A model generated the notes under the pieces. That model made no database searches. It had not been told where the DNA came from and saw nothing but the letters and a program-made list of their open reading frames with translations. A stretch of 64,000 nt of DNA from ChocPot-Mid sp043804925 (GTDB lineage: Bacteria > Bacteroidota > Ignavibacteria > Kapaibacteriales > UBA2268), in contig JAZDIP010000044.1 of NCBI GenBank assembly GCA_043804925.1, positions 29,865 through 93,864 of the forward strand, written 5' to 3'. The position numbers and the translations under genes are program-made. This document shows positions 9,869 through 20,413 of this stretch, one piece after another. How positions within the stretch are numbered: the first letter of the stretch is position 1; the number at the start of each line of letters is the position of its first letter.

Positions 9869-10260
9869 GGCATACTCCTTTAAATTTCAATTTTTAGTAA
9901 AAATTCTATAACGAATTTACATTTTTTTTATAATAAAACAAAAGAAAAATTATGAGTAAATTATCAATATCAAAAACCGGTTCCTGGAGAAGAAACCGGT
10001 CAGCTTATTTATGTCATTATATAAAAAAATTACTTAGGGTTGTGTAGAAAATTTTTCTGTAAAACATCATTAGAAAGAACGACATCTTAAGCTAATGGCA
10101 ATATATTTCATTTAAGTTATCTCAAAAAATATATTATGTAAACAGCTAAATAATTGCTGTGTAAAGTAAATAATTATATGTAAATTGAATTGCTTAATGA
10201 TTCTTGAATAACAAAAAAAAAATTGTTACTTAGATTTTGTGATAAAAATAAGGGGAATTT
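9869..10260. other. 392-bp spacer between divergent genes
   Basis: AT-rich sequence between the divergent FISUMP gene and the small membrane-protein gene. It holds one GC-rich hairpin (9976-10000) and a weaker ACAGC/GCTGT inverted repeat near 10140-10160. It should contain both promoters, but I could not assign them with confidence. No coding signal seen. Confidence 0.5.
9976..10000. repeat. Inverted repeat ACCGGTT / AACCGGT
   Basis: A 7-bp perfect stem with an 11-base loop stands out in the AT-rich spacer about 110 bases upstream of the FISUMP start. It lacks a U-tract, so a protein-binding or mRNA-stability role is as likely as termination. Confidence 0.45.
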
Positions 10261-10452
10261 ATGAAAACAGAGAATTTTTTGCAGAAGTTTTTACCGGTCT
10301 TCGTAGCCGCTTTTCTTGTTGATTTTTTAATCAAAACAATTATAGGTTTAATCAGATGGGGAACACTTGATTTTTACTGGGAAAGCTCACTGACTTTAGC
10401 GGTAACTATTGCTTCTGTCTATACCATTTTTGAACTGAGGAAGAAGAAATAA
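10261..10452 (+). CDS. Small two-helix membrane protein, unknown function
   Basis: A 63-residue protein, not recognised. It has two hydrophobic segments (about 10-30 and 40-57), a short charged N-terminus and a basic tail, E-L-R-K-K-K. A good ribosome-binding site (AAGGGGAATTT) precedes the ATG and a hairpin with a U-rich tail follows the stop, both of which support a real, separately transcribed gene. No family assignment is offered. Confidence 0.6.
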   Translation: MKTENFLQKFLPVFVAAFLVDFLIKTIIGLIRWGTLDFYWESSLTLAVTIASVYTIFELRKKK

Positions 10453-10471
10453 GAACTATCAAAAAGTTCGG

Positions 10472-10500
10472 AACTTTCGGAAAGTTACCCTTTTTCTTTA
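10472..10500 (+). terminator. Rho-independent terminator of the 63-residue gene
   Basis: AACTTT-CGG-AAAGTT is a perfect 6-bp stem with a 3-base loop, followed by ACCCTTTTTCTTT. It begins 19 bases after the stop codon. Confidence 0.6.
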
Positions 10501-10546
10501 AATTTGTTGTGATAAAATAATTGTTTGATCAAAAAGATTTGCGTTT

Positions 10547-11527
10547 CTATTTCTCCAGCAATTTCTTAGTCATCTCTTTCAATACTTTTCTGAATTCCGT
10601 CAAATCATCTTTTTCTAAAGTGCCTTTTTCGGATTTTATTGGTTTTAATTTTCCGTTTATAATTTCATTTAATGTTATTTCGATTTCAGCATTTTTGCTT
10701 TGTTTTGTAAAAGTACCGGAAATATATCCTCTAACTAAAAAATTGTCGAGTGCTTCTATTTCGAGATAGGATGGCGGTTTGTGATTTTCTATAATATATA
10801 GATTGAATATTGTATAAATAGTATCCCTTGTCGGAATATCATAAACAACATAATCGGGAGAATCCTTTGCTTGTTCAAAAATGCTTTCAACGGCATCATA
10901 AGAAGAAATAATGGGACGTTCGAATAAATCCCATTTGGGAAAATAACTTGGATTGTCCTTATATTCCAAACCTCCGACAATCATTGTAGGAACCGGAAAA
11001 ATTCGAAAAGGTGCTTCACTGTTTGCATATAAGTTAGAATCCTTTACCGCTACAGCTAATGCCCTCTGAAAAGCTTTAAGCAATGCCGGGTCTATAAGTT
11101 GTGAACTGTCTTCCTGCATATAATGAATATTTGCAAAACCTTCGCCGATATTTCTGTTGCTTGTGTTTTTGGTATCAACTAAATTAAGCTCTACCCTCAA
11201 CATATTATGAATTCTGCTTATGTTCAGAAAAAGTATAAAATCGGCTTTCATAGTGTCGGCTATAATATTTAATTGAGGTTTCAATCCGTCTTTTGTCATC
11301 AATTTAGCTAATGAATCACGTAAAACAGTAGGTATTAGCAAATATTTTTCAGAAACCAAAGCGGCAAGGTTAGCAGCGGCTTCCACTTTATAGTTTGTTA
11401 TTGATTCAGTTTTCTGGCCGAATTTGATATTCCCCATTAACAACAATTTTTTTTCACCGCAATTCAACAACTGGGTAATCCCGGAAATTGAACTCAAGAA
11501 CACTATCAACACTAATAATTTTTTCAT
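10547..11527 (-). CDS. Exported protein of unknown function
   Basis: A 326-residue protein with an N-terminal signal peptide (hydrophobic residues 4-20). No family recognised with certainty. An early strand, L-L-L-M-G-N-I-K-F, and the mixture of helices and strands that follows (A-D-F-I-L-F-L-N-I-S, then V-E-L-N-L-V-D) are loosely reminiscent of CsgG/TolB-N-like periplasmic modules that sense or assemble envelope components; this is a guess. The C-terminal 30 residues are highly charged and probably helical. It is on the same strand as the gene at 11682-12347, with a 154-base gap. Confidence 0.55.
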   Translation of the reverse strand: MKKLLVLIVFLSSISGITQLLNCGEKKLLLMGNIKFGQKTESITNYKVEAAANLAALVSEKYLLIPTVLRDSLAKLMTKDGLKPQLNIIADTMKADFILFLNISRIHNMLRVELNLVDTKNTSNRNIGEGFANIHYMQEDSSQLIDPALLKAFQRALAVAVKDSNLYANSEAPFRIFPVPTMIVGGLEYKDNPSYFPKWDLFERPIISSYDAVESIFEQAKDSPDYVVYDIPTRDTIYTIFNLYIIENHKPPSYLEIEALDNFLVRGYISGTFTKQSKNAEIEITLNEIINGKLKPIKSEKGTLEKDDLTEFRKVLKEMTKKLLEK

Positions 11528-11681
11528 CTGTATTTATCCACAAAATTTATTTAATTCTAAAATCAATACCAGTTGTATGAATATTATCATTTAGGATTGA
11601 AATTTTTCAATCCCTGCAATCAAATATGAAGGATAAACGTATTTATAATTTTTTCATTATAATGAAGTCCACCCGAAATGT

Positions 11682-12347
11682 TTATTTATTTACATAATCA
11701 TCAAAACTGAATAATTGAGTATCATTCGGATTCATAAAATCCCTGATTGCTTTTAAGCGGTTTCTTTCATCATAATCATATGCTTTTAACATCAATATTT
11801 TTGAGGATAAACCCATCAATTTTTCTTTCACTCCCCTAACCTCAATAATATTGCCCCGGTTATCCATTTTGTACTTAAGTTCGTCAAATTTAATAAACAA
11901 TGGGTCATCTGCTCCTGAAATGACTGACTCACGAACCTCGGAAATTGTCAAATCATAATTATAATAAAAAGAGATTTTCTTTTTAAAATTTTCTCTTTGC
12001 TCTATTACTTCCAAAATTAAACCATTTTCATCATATTTATAATCCCTGGTTACTTCCATTCCTGAATAAACATGTGAAATCCTTTTTTTGATTATTTTTC
12101 CGGTTCTGTCATATTCATAGGAATAATTAATGCAAGGTTGCTTTCTGTCTTTAACAAAAAAAGAAGTTGCTTTAATTACATCACCGAACATTAAATCATA
12201 ATTGATTATTGGTTTTGAATCCATATATAATTCACATATGTCATAATTTGTCCCGCTAAGAGATGGCTCCCCTTTTAATTGTTCTAACTGACAAAACAAC
12301 ACTGTAAATATTAGGAAAAATCCCATAAATAAATTCATCTTTTTCAT
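11682..12347 (-). CDS. Exported protein with YD/RHS-like repeats, unknown function
   Basis: A 221-residue protein with signal peptide (residues 1 to about 20). The body has RHS/YD-like repeat signatures: Y-E-Y-D-R-T-G-K-I-I-K, Y-K-Y-D-E-N-G-L-I-L-E, Y-K-M-D-N-R-G-N-I-I-E and Y-D-Y-D-E-R-N-R-L-K-A-I. Such Y-x-Y-D-x-x-G repeats form extended beta-sheets in secreted proteins. There is no toxin tail and the protein is much shorter than true RHS proteins. Role unknown. A possible ribosome-binding site (GGGGGG) lies just before the ATG. Confidence 0.6.
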   Translation of the reverse strand: MKKMNLFMGFFLIFTVLFCQLEQLKGEPSLSGTNYDICELYMDSKPIINYDLMFGDVIKATSFFVKDRKQPCINYSYEYDRTGKIIKKRISHVYSGMEVTRDYKYDENGLILEVIEQRENFKKKISFYYNYDLTISEVRESVISGADDPLFIKFDELKYKMDNRGNIIEVRGVKEKLMGLSSKILMLKAYDYDERNRLKAIRDFMNPNDTQLFSFDDYVNK

Positions 12348-12666
12348 ATACCCCCCTATTACTCATTTATTTTTTTTTCTAAATAATACTATAGAAATTT
12401 ATAAATTTATTTTAGCAATTATTAAGCCAAACTTTCAAATTGCATGAGGAATAATTAAAAAATATTAATTATAAAATTCTGCTTTTTTTGTGTTTTTTTT
12501 GTTAAATTTATTTCTTGTAAATGAGGTTTAACTATGGAATTTTCGGAAATTTGGATTGATACTCCTTTTTGCCGATGTTCTGCGTGTTTACGGGTAGAAG
12601 ATTAAGAATTTTGTTATCTCAAAAAATCGTTAGATATCTTATTAAAGATAGTCCCGGTAGAATACA
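12348..12666. other. 319-bp AT-rich spacer
   Basis: Divergent spacer between the YD-repeat gene and the large activase gene, with long T and A runs. It contains a 23-codon reading frame (12534-12605) with a C-x-C-x-x-C motif, for which I have no further support. Promoters for both genes are expected here. Confidence 0.4.
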
Positions 12667-15600
12667 ATGAACGAAAAAATATATAATGCAGGAATTGACT
12701 TAGGTTCTACGACAGCGAAAATATCAGTTCTAGAAGAAGGACATAAGTTGATTTATACTAATTATAAAAGACATTTGGGCTCAGTAAATAAGTCTTTGAT
12801 TGAAATATGTCAGGATTTAGAAAATGAGTTCGGCAATGTCTATTTGAGTTTTGCAATTACGGGTTCTGCCGGTCTTGGAGTTTCCGAAAAAAACAATTAC
12901 CCCTTTATTCAAGAACTTATAGCATCAACTGATTTCATTGAAGCATTCTACCCTGACGTAAAAACACTAATTGATATTGGTGGAGAAGATTCAAAAATCA
13001 TCTTTTTTGAAGCGAACAAAGGACATGACCTGAGAATGAATGGAAGCTGTGCCGGAGGTACCGGTGCTTTTATTGACCAGATGACATCGCTACTCGATAT
13101 ATCATTAGATGAATTCGACAAATTGGCTTCTTTTCACAAGGAAATTTATTCGGTTGCTTCACGATGCGGAGTGTTTGCCAAAACAGATGTCCAAAACCTT
13201 ATTTCCAGAGAAATCCCAAAACCGGACATCTGTGCTTCCGTTTATGAAGCTGTTTGTCTTCAAATAAAGAATTCCCTTCTTCGAGGAAAGAAAACAATTC
13301 CTAAGGTTCTATTATCAGGTGGTCCCTTGACTTTTCTTCCAAATATGAGAAAAACACTTGTCAAGTTATTCGAATTAAATGAGACAGACTTTGCTTTTTT
13401 TAATAAGGCACAATTCATTCCTTCCATCGGTGCCGCAATAAGTGAAACGGAGACAAGAAAAACAATAAGAGTTGAAGAACTTATATCCAATTTAATACGA
13501 ACCGAAAAAATTGAGATGGTATCGGATTCGAACATTGAACCATTATTCAAAAATTTTGATGAGTTAACAGAATGGAAGGAATTCAAAGCTACAGCAAAAG
13601 CCGAAAGAGTTGAACTTAAGGAATTGAATGGTAAAAAATGTTACCTCGGTATTGACAGTGGTTCAACAACAAGCAAAATTGTTCTAATAGATGAAAAAGG
13701 TAGAATCGCATTTGATTACTATCAAAATAACGGCATTAGTTCGATTGACACCGTAAAGCAGGGACTAATTCAATTAAAAGAGAAACTTATTAAAGATAAT
13801 ATTAAAATTCAAATAGGAGCAGAAGCAGTAACGGGATACGGAGAAGATTTGATAAAATCTGCTTTCAATTTTCAATATGGACTTGTTGAAACTTTGGCTC
13901 ACTACCGGGCTGCAAAGGAATTTGATACAAATGTAAGTTTCATACTCGACATCGGTGGGCAGGACATGAAAGCTATTTTCGTTAAGGACGGAATAATACA
14001 GAATATTGAAATCAACGAAGCATGTTCTTCGGGTTGTGGCTCGTTTATTGAAACGTTTGCAAATTCTTTGGACTATAGTGTTGAAAAATTCTCCATGATT
14101 GCATGCGAAGCAAAAACTCCATGTAACTTAGGTACACGATGTACGGTTTTTATGAATTCAAAAGTCAAGCAATCTTTCCGACAGGGTTCGCCGATTTCCG
14201 ATATATCCGCAGGATTGGCATATTCGGTGATACAGAATTGCCTTCATAAGGTATTGAAAGTCTATGATACAAAGATTTTAGGTAATAATATTATCATTCA
14301 GGGAGGTACCTTCAAAAATAATGCTATTCATCGTGCATTTGAGAAAATTTCGGGCAAAAAAGTAATAAATCCCGATATATCCGAGCTGATGGGAGCATAC
14401 GGAGCCGCACTTTATGCCAGAGAAATGAAATCCCAAAAGCAGAGCTATTACGACCTTGATAGTATTGAACATACAAGCGATTATTCCGTAAAATACATAA
14501 ATTGCAAATCCTGTGATAATTTTTGCAAAGTCAGTAAGCTTACTTTTCATAATGAAAATATTTTCTTTACAGGAAACCGTTGTGAAAATGTTTTCAGCAA
14601 TAATGGAATAATGCAGACAGCAGAAGGCAGAAAGCAGACAACAGATGCTAAACTACAGGGTGAAAATTTAGTTGAGTACAAATATAAATTGCTGTTTGAA
14701 CGCGAGACAAACTCAAAACAAAGGACGGGACTACCTGTAATAGGTATTCCAAGAGTATTGAATATGTACGAAAATTATCCGTTTTGGCACAAACTTTTTA
14801 CTGATTGTGGTTTTAAAATCATACTTTCCGAGGCACCGAAAAAAAATAATATTCATTTGGGTTCCGGAACCCTTATGTCTGATAATATCTGTTTTCCCGC
14901 TAAAATAATACATGGACATATTTTCGATTTAATTAACCAAAAAGTTGACAGGATATTTTACCCTGTTGTAAACTTCGAGAAAAAGGAATTTGAAGAGATG
15001 TCGAATTGTTTTAACTGCCCTATTGTAACCGGATACCCTGATGTAATAAAAAGCTGCATCAATCCGGCTTCTTACGGCATTGAAACAGATACCCCGAATA
15101 TCAATTTCAAAGATACAAAATTACTAAAGCAATCCTGCTATAATTATTTCTCCGGATTCGGAATAGACAATAAGACCTTCAATAAGGCATTCGCTTCTGC
15201 ATTAAAGCATGAAAAGGAATTCAAAGAGGAATTAAAAACAAGGGCAATTGAGATACTTATTAAAGCCGTTGCTCAACGAAGAAAAGTATTCGTTTTGGCA
15301 CAGCGTCCATATCAAATTGACCCGGCTATAAATCATGACATACCGAAAATGTTCGCCGATTTAGGTTTTGATGTAATTACTGAGGATTCCATCCCTTATC
15401 GCAAAGAAGACAGGAACGGTAATATGAATGTCCTTACTCAATGGACTTACCCTAACCGATTATATAAAGCTGCTCGATGGACTTTGAAGTATGATAACTT
15501 AGAATTTGTCCAGCTTAACAGCTTTGGCTGCGGACCTGATACGATTTTAATTGATGAAATTAAGGAAATATTCGCAGAGCATGGGAAAAACCACGCAGTA

Positions 15601-17007
15601 ATAAGAATTGACGAACATTCGGCTCCCGGCTCTTTAAAACTTAGAATCCGTTCATTAATTGAATCAATAAAACTGAGGGACATGCAGGTTAATAAGACAA
15701 AATCGAAGATGAGCAGGATAAGCACAAAACCATTTACCAAAAGCGATAGAGGTAGATTAATTATCGTCCCTTTCTTTTCGATGTTCCATTCGGCTTATGC
15801 TTCTGCTGCTTTTAAGTCCATGGGATACAGAGTCGAACAATTAGCGGAATCGAATCAGCTTTCGATTGACTTAGGGCTTAAATATGTCAACAATGAGATT
15901 TGCTACCCTGCAACTTTAATCATTGGAGATATTTTACAGGCACTGGAATCGGGTAAATATGACCTAAATAAAGTTGCGGTTGGTATTACGCAAACAGGCG
16001 GACAGTGCAGGGCTTCAAATTATCTCCCACTGCTTAAAAAGGCAATGGTTAAAAAAGGATACCATAATGTCCCTGTTATCGGGGTTACACTTTCAAATCA
16101 AAAATTGAACGAACAGCCGGGATTCAAATTAAATAAATTCAAATTGACGATGCAGGCATTGACCGGATTAATATATGGCGATGCAATTTCGAAAATGTAT
16201 TACTCCATTGCACCAAGAGAGATAAATAAAGGAGATGCAAAAAAGATTTCAGAAAAATATGCCGCACTTGCACAAAAAGATATTGCAAAATCGAACAAAA
16301 AAGGACTATTACAAATACTGAAACAAGCTGTTGTCGAGTTTAATAATATTCCAATAAAAAACACTTCCGTTCCAAAGATTGGAATTGTTGGCGAAGTTTA
16401 TGTTAAATACAATTCGATTGGCAATAACCATACTATTGCTTATCTGCTCGAGCATGGGATTGAACCGGTAGTTCCACCAATCGTCAATATGTTTACACAA
16501 TGGTTTGTCAATATTAATATTAAGAATGAAAAACTATTGGATAAGAGACCAATAGCAAGTGCTTTGACAAATATGTTAGAGCCATATTATAATAAACTTG
16601 AAAGCAGTTTTGAAGAAGTCCTAAAAGATTTTAAGTTCTTTACTCCACAACATTCAATAAAGAATTTGGCAAACTACGCAAAAGAAGCCCTTAATCTTTC
16701 GGCTCATTATTTTGGTGAGGGGTGGCTTATTGCCGGTGATATTATTGCATTTTCAAAGGATGGTATAAATAATATTTTATGTCTGCAACCTTTCGGGTGT
16801 TTGGCAAATCACGTTGTTGCCCGTGGCATAGAAAACAAATTAAAAGAGATTCAACCCAATTTAAATATTTTATATCTTGACATTGATGCAGGCGTAAGTC
16901 CCGTTAATCTCCACAATCGTTTGTATTTACTAATTAAAAATGCACAGAGAGAGGTGAGTCAAGAGAGAAAACATATTAATAAAATATTAGAGAATGTCGA
17001 GTTATGA
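12667..17007 (+). CDS. Large 2-hydroxyacyl-CoA dehydratase activase-related protein (BcrA/BadF type)
   Basis: A 1446-residue protein of the long BcrAD/BadFG family. Two ASKHA ATPase domains are in tandem. The first starts with G-I-D-L-G-S-T-T-A-K (9-18) and has Cys128 in N-G-S-C-A-G-G-T-G and Cys167 in S-R-C-G-V-F. The second starts near 329 with G-I-D-S-G-S-T-T-S-K and has E-A-C-S-S-G-C-G-S-F near 452 and G-T-R-C-T-V-F near 490. In the activases these cysteines hold a [4Fe-4S] cluster that passes an electron, driven by ATP, to a radical dehydratase or reductase. From about residue 690 follow a DUF2229 segment and regions resembling the dehydratase subunit (R-P-Y-Q-I-D-P and Q-T-G-G-Q-C-R). 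Activator and partner may thus be in one chain. It stands alone; the substrate is unknown. Confidence 0.85.
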   Translation: MNEKIYNAGIDLGSTTAKISVLEEGHKLIYTNYKRHLGSVNKSLIEICQDLENEFGNVYLSFAITGSAGLGVSEKNNYPFIQELIASTDFIEAFYPDVKTLIDIGGEDSKIIFFEANKGHDLRMNGSCAGGTGAFIDQMTSLLDISLDEFDKLASFHKEIYSVASRCGVFAKTDVQNLISREIPKPDICASVYEAVCLQIKNSLLRGKKTIPKVLLSGGPLTFLPNMRKTLVKLFELNETDFAFFNKAQFIPSIGAAISETETRKTIRVEELISNLIRTEKIEMVSDSNIEPLFKNFDELTEWKEFKATAKAERVELKELNGKKCYLGIDSGSTTSKIVLIDEKGRIAFDYYQNNGISSIDTVKQGLIQLKEKLIKDNIKIQIGAEAVTGYGEDLIKSAFNFQYGLVETLAHYRAAKEFDTNVSFILDIGGQDMKAIFVKDGIIQNIEINEACSSGCGSFIETFANSLDYSVEKFSMIACEAKTPCNLGTRCTVFMNSKVKQSFRQGSPISDISAGLAYSVIQNCLHKVLKVYDTKILGNNIIIQGGTFKNNAIHRAFEKISGKKVINPDISELMGAYGAALYAREMKSQKQSYYDLDSIEHTSDYSVKYINCKSCDNFCKVSKLTFHNENIFFTGNRCENVFSNNGIMQTAEGRKQTTDAKLQGENLVEYKYKLLFERETNSKQRTGLPVIGIPRVLNMYENYPFWHKLFTDCGFKIILSEAPKKNNIHLGSGTLMSDNICFPAKIIHGHIFDLINQKVDRIFYPVVNFEKKEFEEMSNCFNCPIVTGYPDVIKSCINPASYGIETDTPNINFKDTKLLKQSCYNYFSGFGIDNKTFNKAFASALKHEKEFKEELKTRAIEILIKAVAQRRKVFVLAQRPYQIDPAINHDIPKMFADLGFDVITEDSIPYRKEDRNGNMNVLTQWTYPNRLYKAARWTLKYDNLEFVQLNSFGCGPDTILIDEIKEIFAEHGKNHAVIRIDEHSAPGSLKLRIRSLIESIKLRDMQVNKTKSKMSRISTKPFTKSDRGRLIIVPFFSMFHSAYASAAFKSMGYRVEQLAESNQLSIDLGLKYVNNEICYPATLIIGDILQALESGKYDLNKVAVGITQTGGQCRASNYLPLLKKAMVKKGYHNVPVIGVTLSNQKLNEQPGFKLNKFKLTMQALTGLIYGDAISKMYYSIAPREINKGDAKKISEKYAALAQKDIAKSNKKGLLQILKQAVVEFNNIPIKNTSVPKIGIVGEVYVKYNSIGNNHTIAYLLEHGIEPVVPPIVNMFTQWFVNINIKNEKLLDKRPIASALTNMLEPYYNKLESSFEEVLKDFKFFTPQHSIKNLANYAKEALNLSAHYFGEGWLIAGDIIAFSKDGINNILCLQPFGCLANHVVARGIENKLKEIQPNLNILYLDIDAGVSPVNLHNRLYLLIKNAQREVSQERKHINKILENVEL

Positions 17008-17194
17008 CTTGTTGAACAAACGGGAATAATATTGCTTAATGGAGCATTAATTGTAATATTATGTTACACTTTAATTTTTCAAAATCAACTGATTTCTAAA
17101 TAACTCATTATTAAGTTTTGTTTGTTAATTTTTTGCTTTATCACACTTTTATTTATAATTTAGTTTTTTGATTACATTACTCTGTGAGGTATTT

Positions 17195-20100
17195 ATGAAA
17201 AATTTGTTCTTATTATTAGTTATGCTGTTTATGGTTGTTTCTTCTTCCAATGCAGCAGTCGTTAAAATTGACAATGGAATCCCCGGAGGCAACAGCTATA
17301 TGCAAAACCGCTCTTTCTTTGAAGAGTCATTTGTCCTAACTCCCGCAGGTTCCTGCACAATTGACAGCATTGTCATTTACCTGTCAGGAACAAGTGCGGT
17401 CCGTGATACTCTTTGGATTGTCGGTTTTCCTACCTCTGGTAATCTTTGGCCTACTCAATATATTTGGCATTTCAATACGATAATTGAACCGATAATCTAT
17501 GATTACGATGGAAATGAGGGATGGAAATCTTTTTATGTTGGTAATACCGGATTACGTTCAGAAGGTACAGATAGAATCGTTATTCAACATCGTTTAAAAC
17601 CGCAAGGTCCTTGGTTTACTTATGACTCAGACGGAAGAAACTCATCTTATGATTCTTGGATTACTGACCCGTTCACACCAAATCCAAATTTTTTAAATAT
17701 CGCCGGGACAATTTATTATTATCCTCAAGGAGATTACATGGGAAGATTAATTGTAACATATGATTTTCCTAAAGGGGAAACATCAGATACACCTCCGCCA
17801 CCATATCTTGTAGATGTTTCTTCCTCGATTGGTCTTAGCGGTAGAGGGATGTCCTCTGTTGTGGACTGGAACAATGACGGTTGGGACGATATTGAAAACG
17901 CAGGAAGTTTTTTTGTGAACAATAAGGGCACCTTTCAGAATATTAATTCACAAATAACTATACAAAGAGGAAATACCACATGGGGAGATATTAATAATGA
18001 TGGTTTGCTTGATATGTTTGTAGCACTCAGCTGGGGAAATGACAAAGTGTATTTGAATGATGGAAATAATACTTATACCGACATAACGGCAACAACGACA
18101 ATCGTTAATAATTACCCGGCAATGACACCAATTTGGCTGGATTACAATAATGACGGACTGTTGGATTTATTCATAGCAAACAACAGGTCAAGCGATGCTC
18201 AGGGTAATGAAACGTATTACCCCGACCAGCTTTGGAAGAACAATGGAGACAATACATTTGCAAATGTAAGAACTGAATCGGGAATTTCAACAGGTGAACC
18301 GGCTGCAAATTATGATTGCTATGGTGCTCAGGCGGCGGATTTCAATAATGACAATTTTACAGATATTTTTGTAGCAAATTACCGGTTAGCACCAGATAAT
18401 TTATATAAAAATAGCGGGGATTCGACATTTAGCGATGTTGCGGCTCAAACAGGAGTCCAGGGAGTAGCAACAGCAGTTCCTTATTATTTCGGTCATGGTA
18501 TGGGTTGCGAATGGGGGGATTTTAATAATGATGCATATATTGATTTATGCGTCGGTAACCTTGCCCATACTGATTCGAGAGGACAATATTCAAATCCATC
18601 ATTAATATTTAAAAATAATGGTCCGCCTGATTGGAATTTTACTGAAGTTCATAAGGGTATGGGACTAAAATTTTACGAAGGGAATGCAGGTGTCTTGTGG
18701 CTTGATTTGGATTTGGACGGATATCTCGACTTATGGCACGGGCTTTACAGCGGAGGTATCAATCATTTGTATATGAATCAGGGTCCACCGGATTTTAGAT
18801 TAAAGGAAATAACCTGGGTAAGCGGTTCGATAGTAGCAGACGCATGGACTGCCTCGAGAATTGATTATGATAATGACGGGGATTTGGATTTACTGATTTA
18901 CGGAAGTTTGTACCGCAACGATATGCCACGCAAAGGAAAATGGCTTGAACTTGTGCTTTCGGGCAGTCCTAGTAATAATGTAAATATGGATGCTTATGGT
19001 TCAAAGATTACTGTTTATTCAGGAGATAAGTTGTTCCATCGACAACACTCGGGAAGTGCAGGTGGCTCACGCTGTATGCAAAACAGCAACTATATTCATT
19101 TTGGGTTTGGAGAAATTCAACAAATTGACAGTATCGTTATAGTCTATTCAAACGGAAATAATTATAAAATTACAGGTATAGTTCCAAATGCAAAATATCA
19201 TATTCCATACATGGGAACTCCTGAACGGCTCGGTTTGGCAACACCTGCTCTTAAGTATCCAAAATCTTTCGAGAGCAGAATTAGCAAAGATGTAAAATTT
19301 GAGTGGCACGAATCAGCCGGAGCAGAATTCTATATTATTGAAATTGATGATGAACCTAATTTTGATGGGATTCCTATAATCAGGTATTATTCGGATATAC
19401 CATCGTTTGATAAAGGTTTTGATACGAATAATACTTGTTGGTGGAGAGTTAAAGCAATGTCAGAATTTCCTTCAGATACTTCTGAATGGTCATCTGTCTG
19501 GCAATTTACAATCGGACTGGCAAAACCTACCATTCCTTCCTTGGTTACTCCCTCAGATAATTCGGTAGATGTATCTGCATTGACTCAATTTAATTGGACA
19601 CCGGTTTCTTACAATTGTAAATATTGTTCCAAAAATAGTTACGAAATCCAGATTTCCGATAATCCGGATTTTGCCGGAACAGATATTGTGAATTATAATC
19701 AATTACCCGATACTGCTTTAAAGCTAATTGTTCCCCTTCAACCGGGGACTGAATATTTTTGGAAAATCAGGGGAATGAACGAAGTTCAACCCGGAGATTG
19801 GTCTCAGGTCTTCACTTTTACAACAAAATTGTTACCTCAAAAAACCATATTGAACGAACCGTTAGATGAAGCGATTGATGTTGAAGAAAGACCAAGATTT
19901 ACCTGGACTGAAATGCAAAATGCGGAAACTTACCATCTTCAAGTATCTCAAGATATGGATTTTGATAACATTATTTACGAAACGGAAAAAATTAAATCCA
20001 CTTCATTCAAAAATTTAGCAGTTAAGCTCACAAGCGGAACCGAACATTATTGGCATGTTCGGGGAGCAAATGACGGAGGTTTCGGTGATTGGTCCGACAC

Positions 20101-20413
20101 GTGGAGTTTCACTGTAAAAGGCATTCCACCATCAGTTGAAGAGTTACTTAACTCTTTAACAAAAATTGAAGTATTTCCAAATCCTGTAACTAATTTATTA
20201 AATTTGAAATTAAATCTTCCTATATCAGGAAATATTTTTATCAGATTATTTAATATAACAGGTTTGGAATTAGAACGTCATAATGTATATGTTGATAAAT
20301 TTAAAGATGAAGTGATAGGTTTTCAAATAAAAGATTTGCCAAATGGAATTTACTATTGTCAAATCATATGCGGAAAAATAAATAAAACCGTTAAATTTGT
20401 TATTATCGATTAA
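17195..20413 (+). CDS. Secreted FG-GAP/UnbV-ASPIC protein with Fn3-like domains and T9SS sorting domain
   Basis: Start chosen at the ATG preceded by GAGGT; an in-frame ATG 27 bases upstream lacks such a site. About 1072 residues. Signal peptide (ending SSNA), then an N-terminal beta domain. Seven FG-GAP/VCBS-like calcium-binding repeats follow, with D-x-N-x-D-G-x-x-D motifs such as W-N-N-D-G-W-D-D, I-N-N-D-G-L-L-D and Y-D-N-D-G-D-L-D. An UnbV_ASPIC segment contains H-F-G-F-G. Three Fn3-like modules (about 680-970) each contain the Y-x-x-x-I / W-R-V-K or W-K-I-R pattern. The C-terminal T9SS sorting domain starts at F-P-N-P-V. It is probably a surface adhesin or binding protein; ligand unknown. 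Confidence 0.85.
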   Translation: MKNLFLLLVMLFMVVSSSNAAVVKIDNGIPGGNSYMQNRSFFEESFVLTPAGSCTIDSIVIYLSGTSAVRDTLWIVGFPTSGNLWPTQYIWHFNTIIEPIIYDYDGNEGWKSFYVGNTGLRSEGTDRIVIQHRLKPQGPWFTYDSDGRNSSYDSWITDPFTPNPNFLNIAGTIYYYPQGDYMGRLIVTYDFPKGETSDTPPPPYLVDVSSSIGLSGRGMSSVVDWNNDGWDDIENAGSFFVNNKGTFQNINSQITIQRGNTTWGDINNDGLLDMFVALSWGNDKVYLNDGNNTYTDITATTTIVNNYPAMTPIWLDYNNDGLLDLFIANNRSSDAQGNETYYPDQLWKNNGDNTFANVRTESGISTGEPAANYDCYGAQAADFNNDNFTDIFVANYRLAPDNLYKNSGDSTFSDVAAQTGVQGVATAVPYYFGHGMGCEWGDFNNDAYIDLCVGNLAHTDSRGQYSNPSLIFKNNGPPDWNFTEVHKGMGLKFYEGNAGVLWLDLDLDGYLDLWHGLYSGGINHLYMNQGPPDFRLKEITWVSGSIVADAWTASRIDYDNDGDLDLLIYGSLYRNDMPRKGKWLELVLSGSPSNNVNMDAYGSKITVYSGDKLFHRQHSGSAGGSRCMQNSNYIHFGFGEIQQIDSIVIVYSNGNNYKITGIVPNAKYHIPYMGTPERLGLATPALKYPKSFESRISKDVKFEWHESAGAEFYIIEIDDEPNFDGIPIIRYYSDIPSFDKGFDTNNTCWWRVKAMSEFPSDTSEWSSVWQFTIGLAKPTIPSLVTPSDNSVDVSALTQFNWTPVSYNCKYCSKNSYEIQISDNPDFAGTDIVNYNQLPDTALKLIVPLQPGTEYFWKIRGMNEVQPGDWSQVFTFTTKLLPQKTILNEPLDEAIDVEERPRFTWTEMQNAETYHLQVSQDMDFDNIIYETEKIKSTSFKNLAVKLTSGTEHYWHVRGANDGGFGDWSDTWSFTVKGIPPSVEELLNSLTKIEVFPNPVTNLLNLKLNLPISGNIFIRLFNITGLELERHNVYVDKFKDEVIGFQIKDLPNGIYYCQIICGKINKTVKFVIID

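Noticed and set aside
12534..12605. 23-codon frame with C-x-C-x-x-C upstream of the activase gene
   Set aside because: Very short, no ribosome-binding site and no family; a chance frame is more likely.
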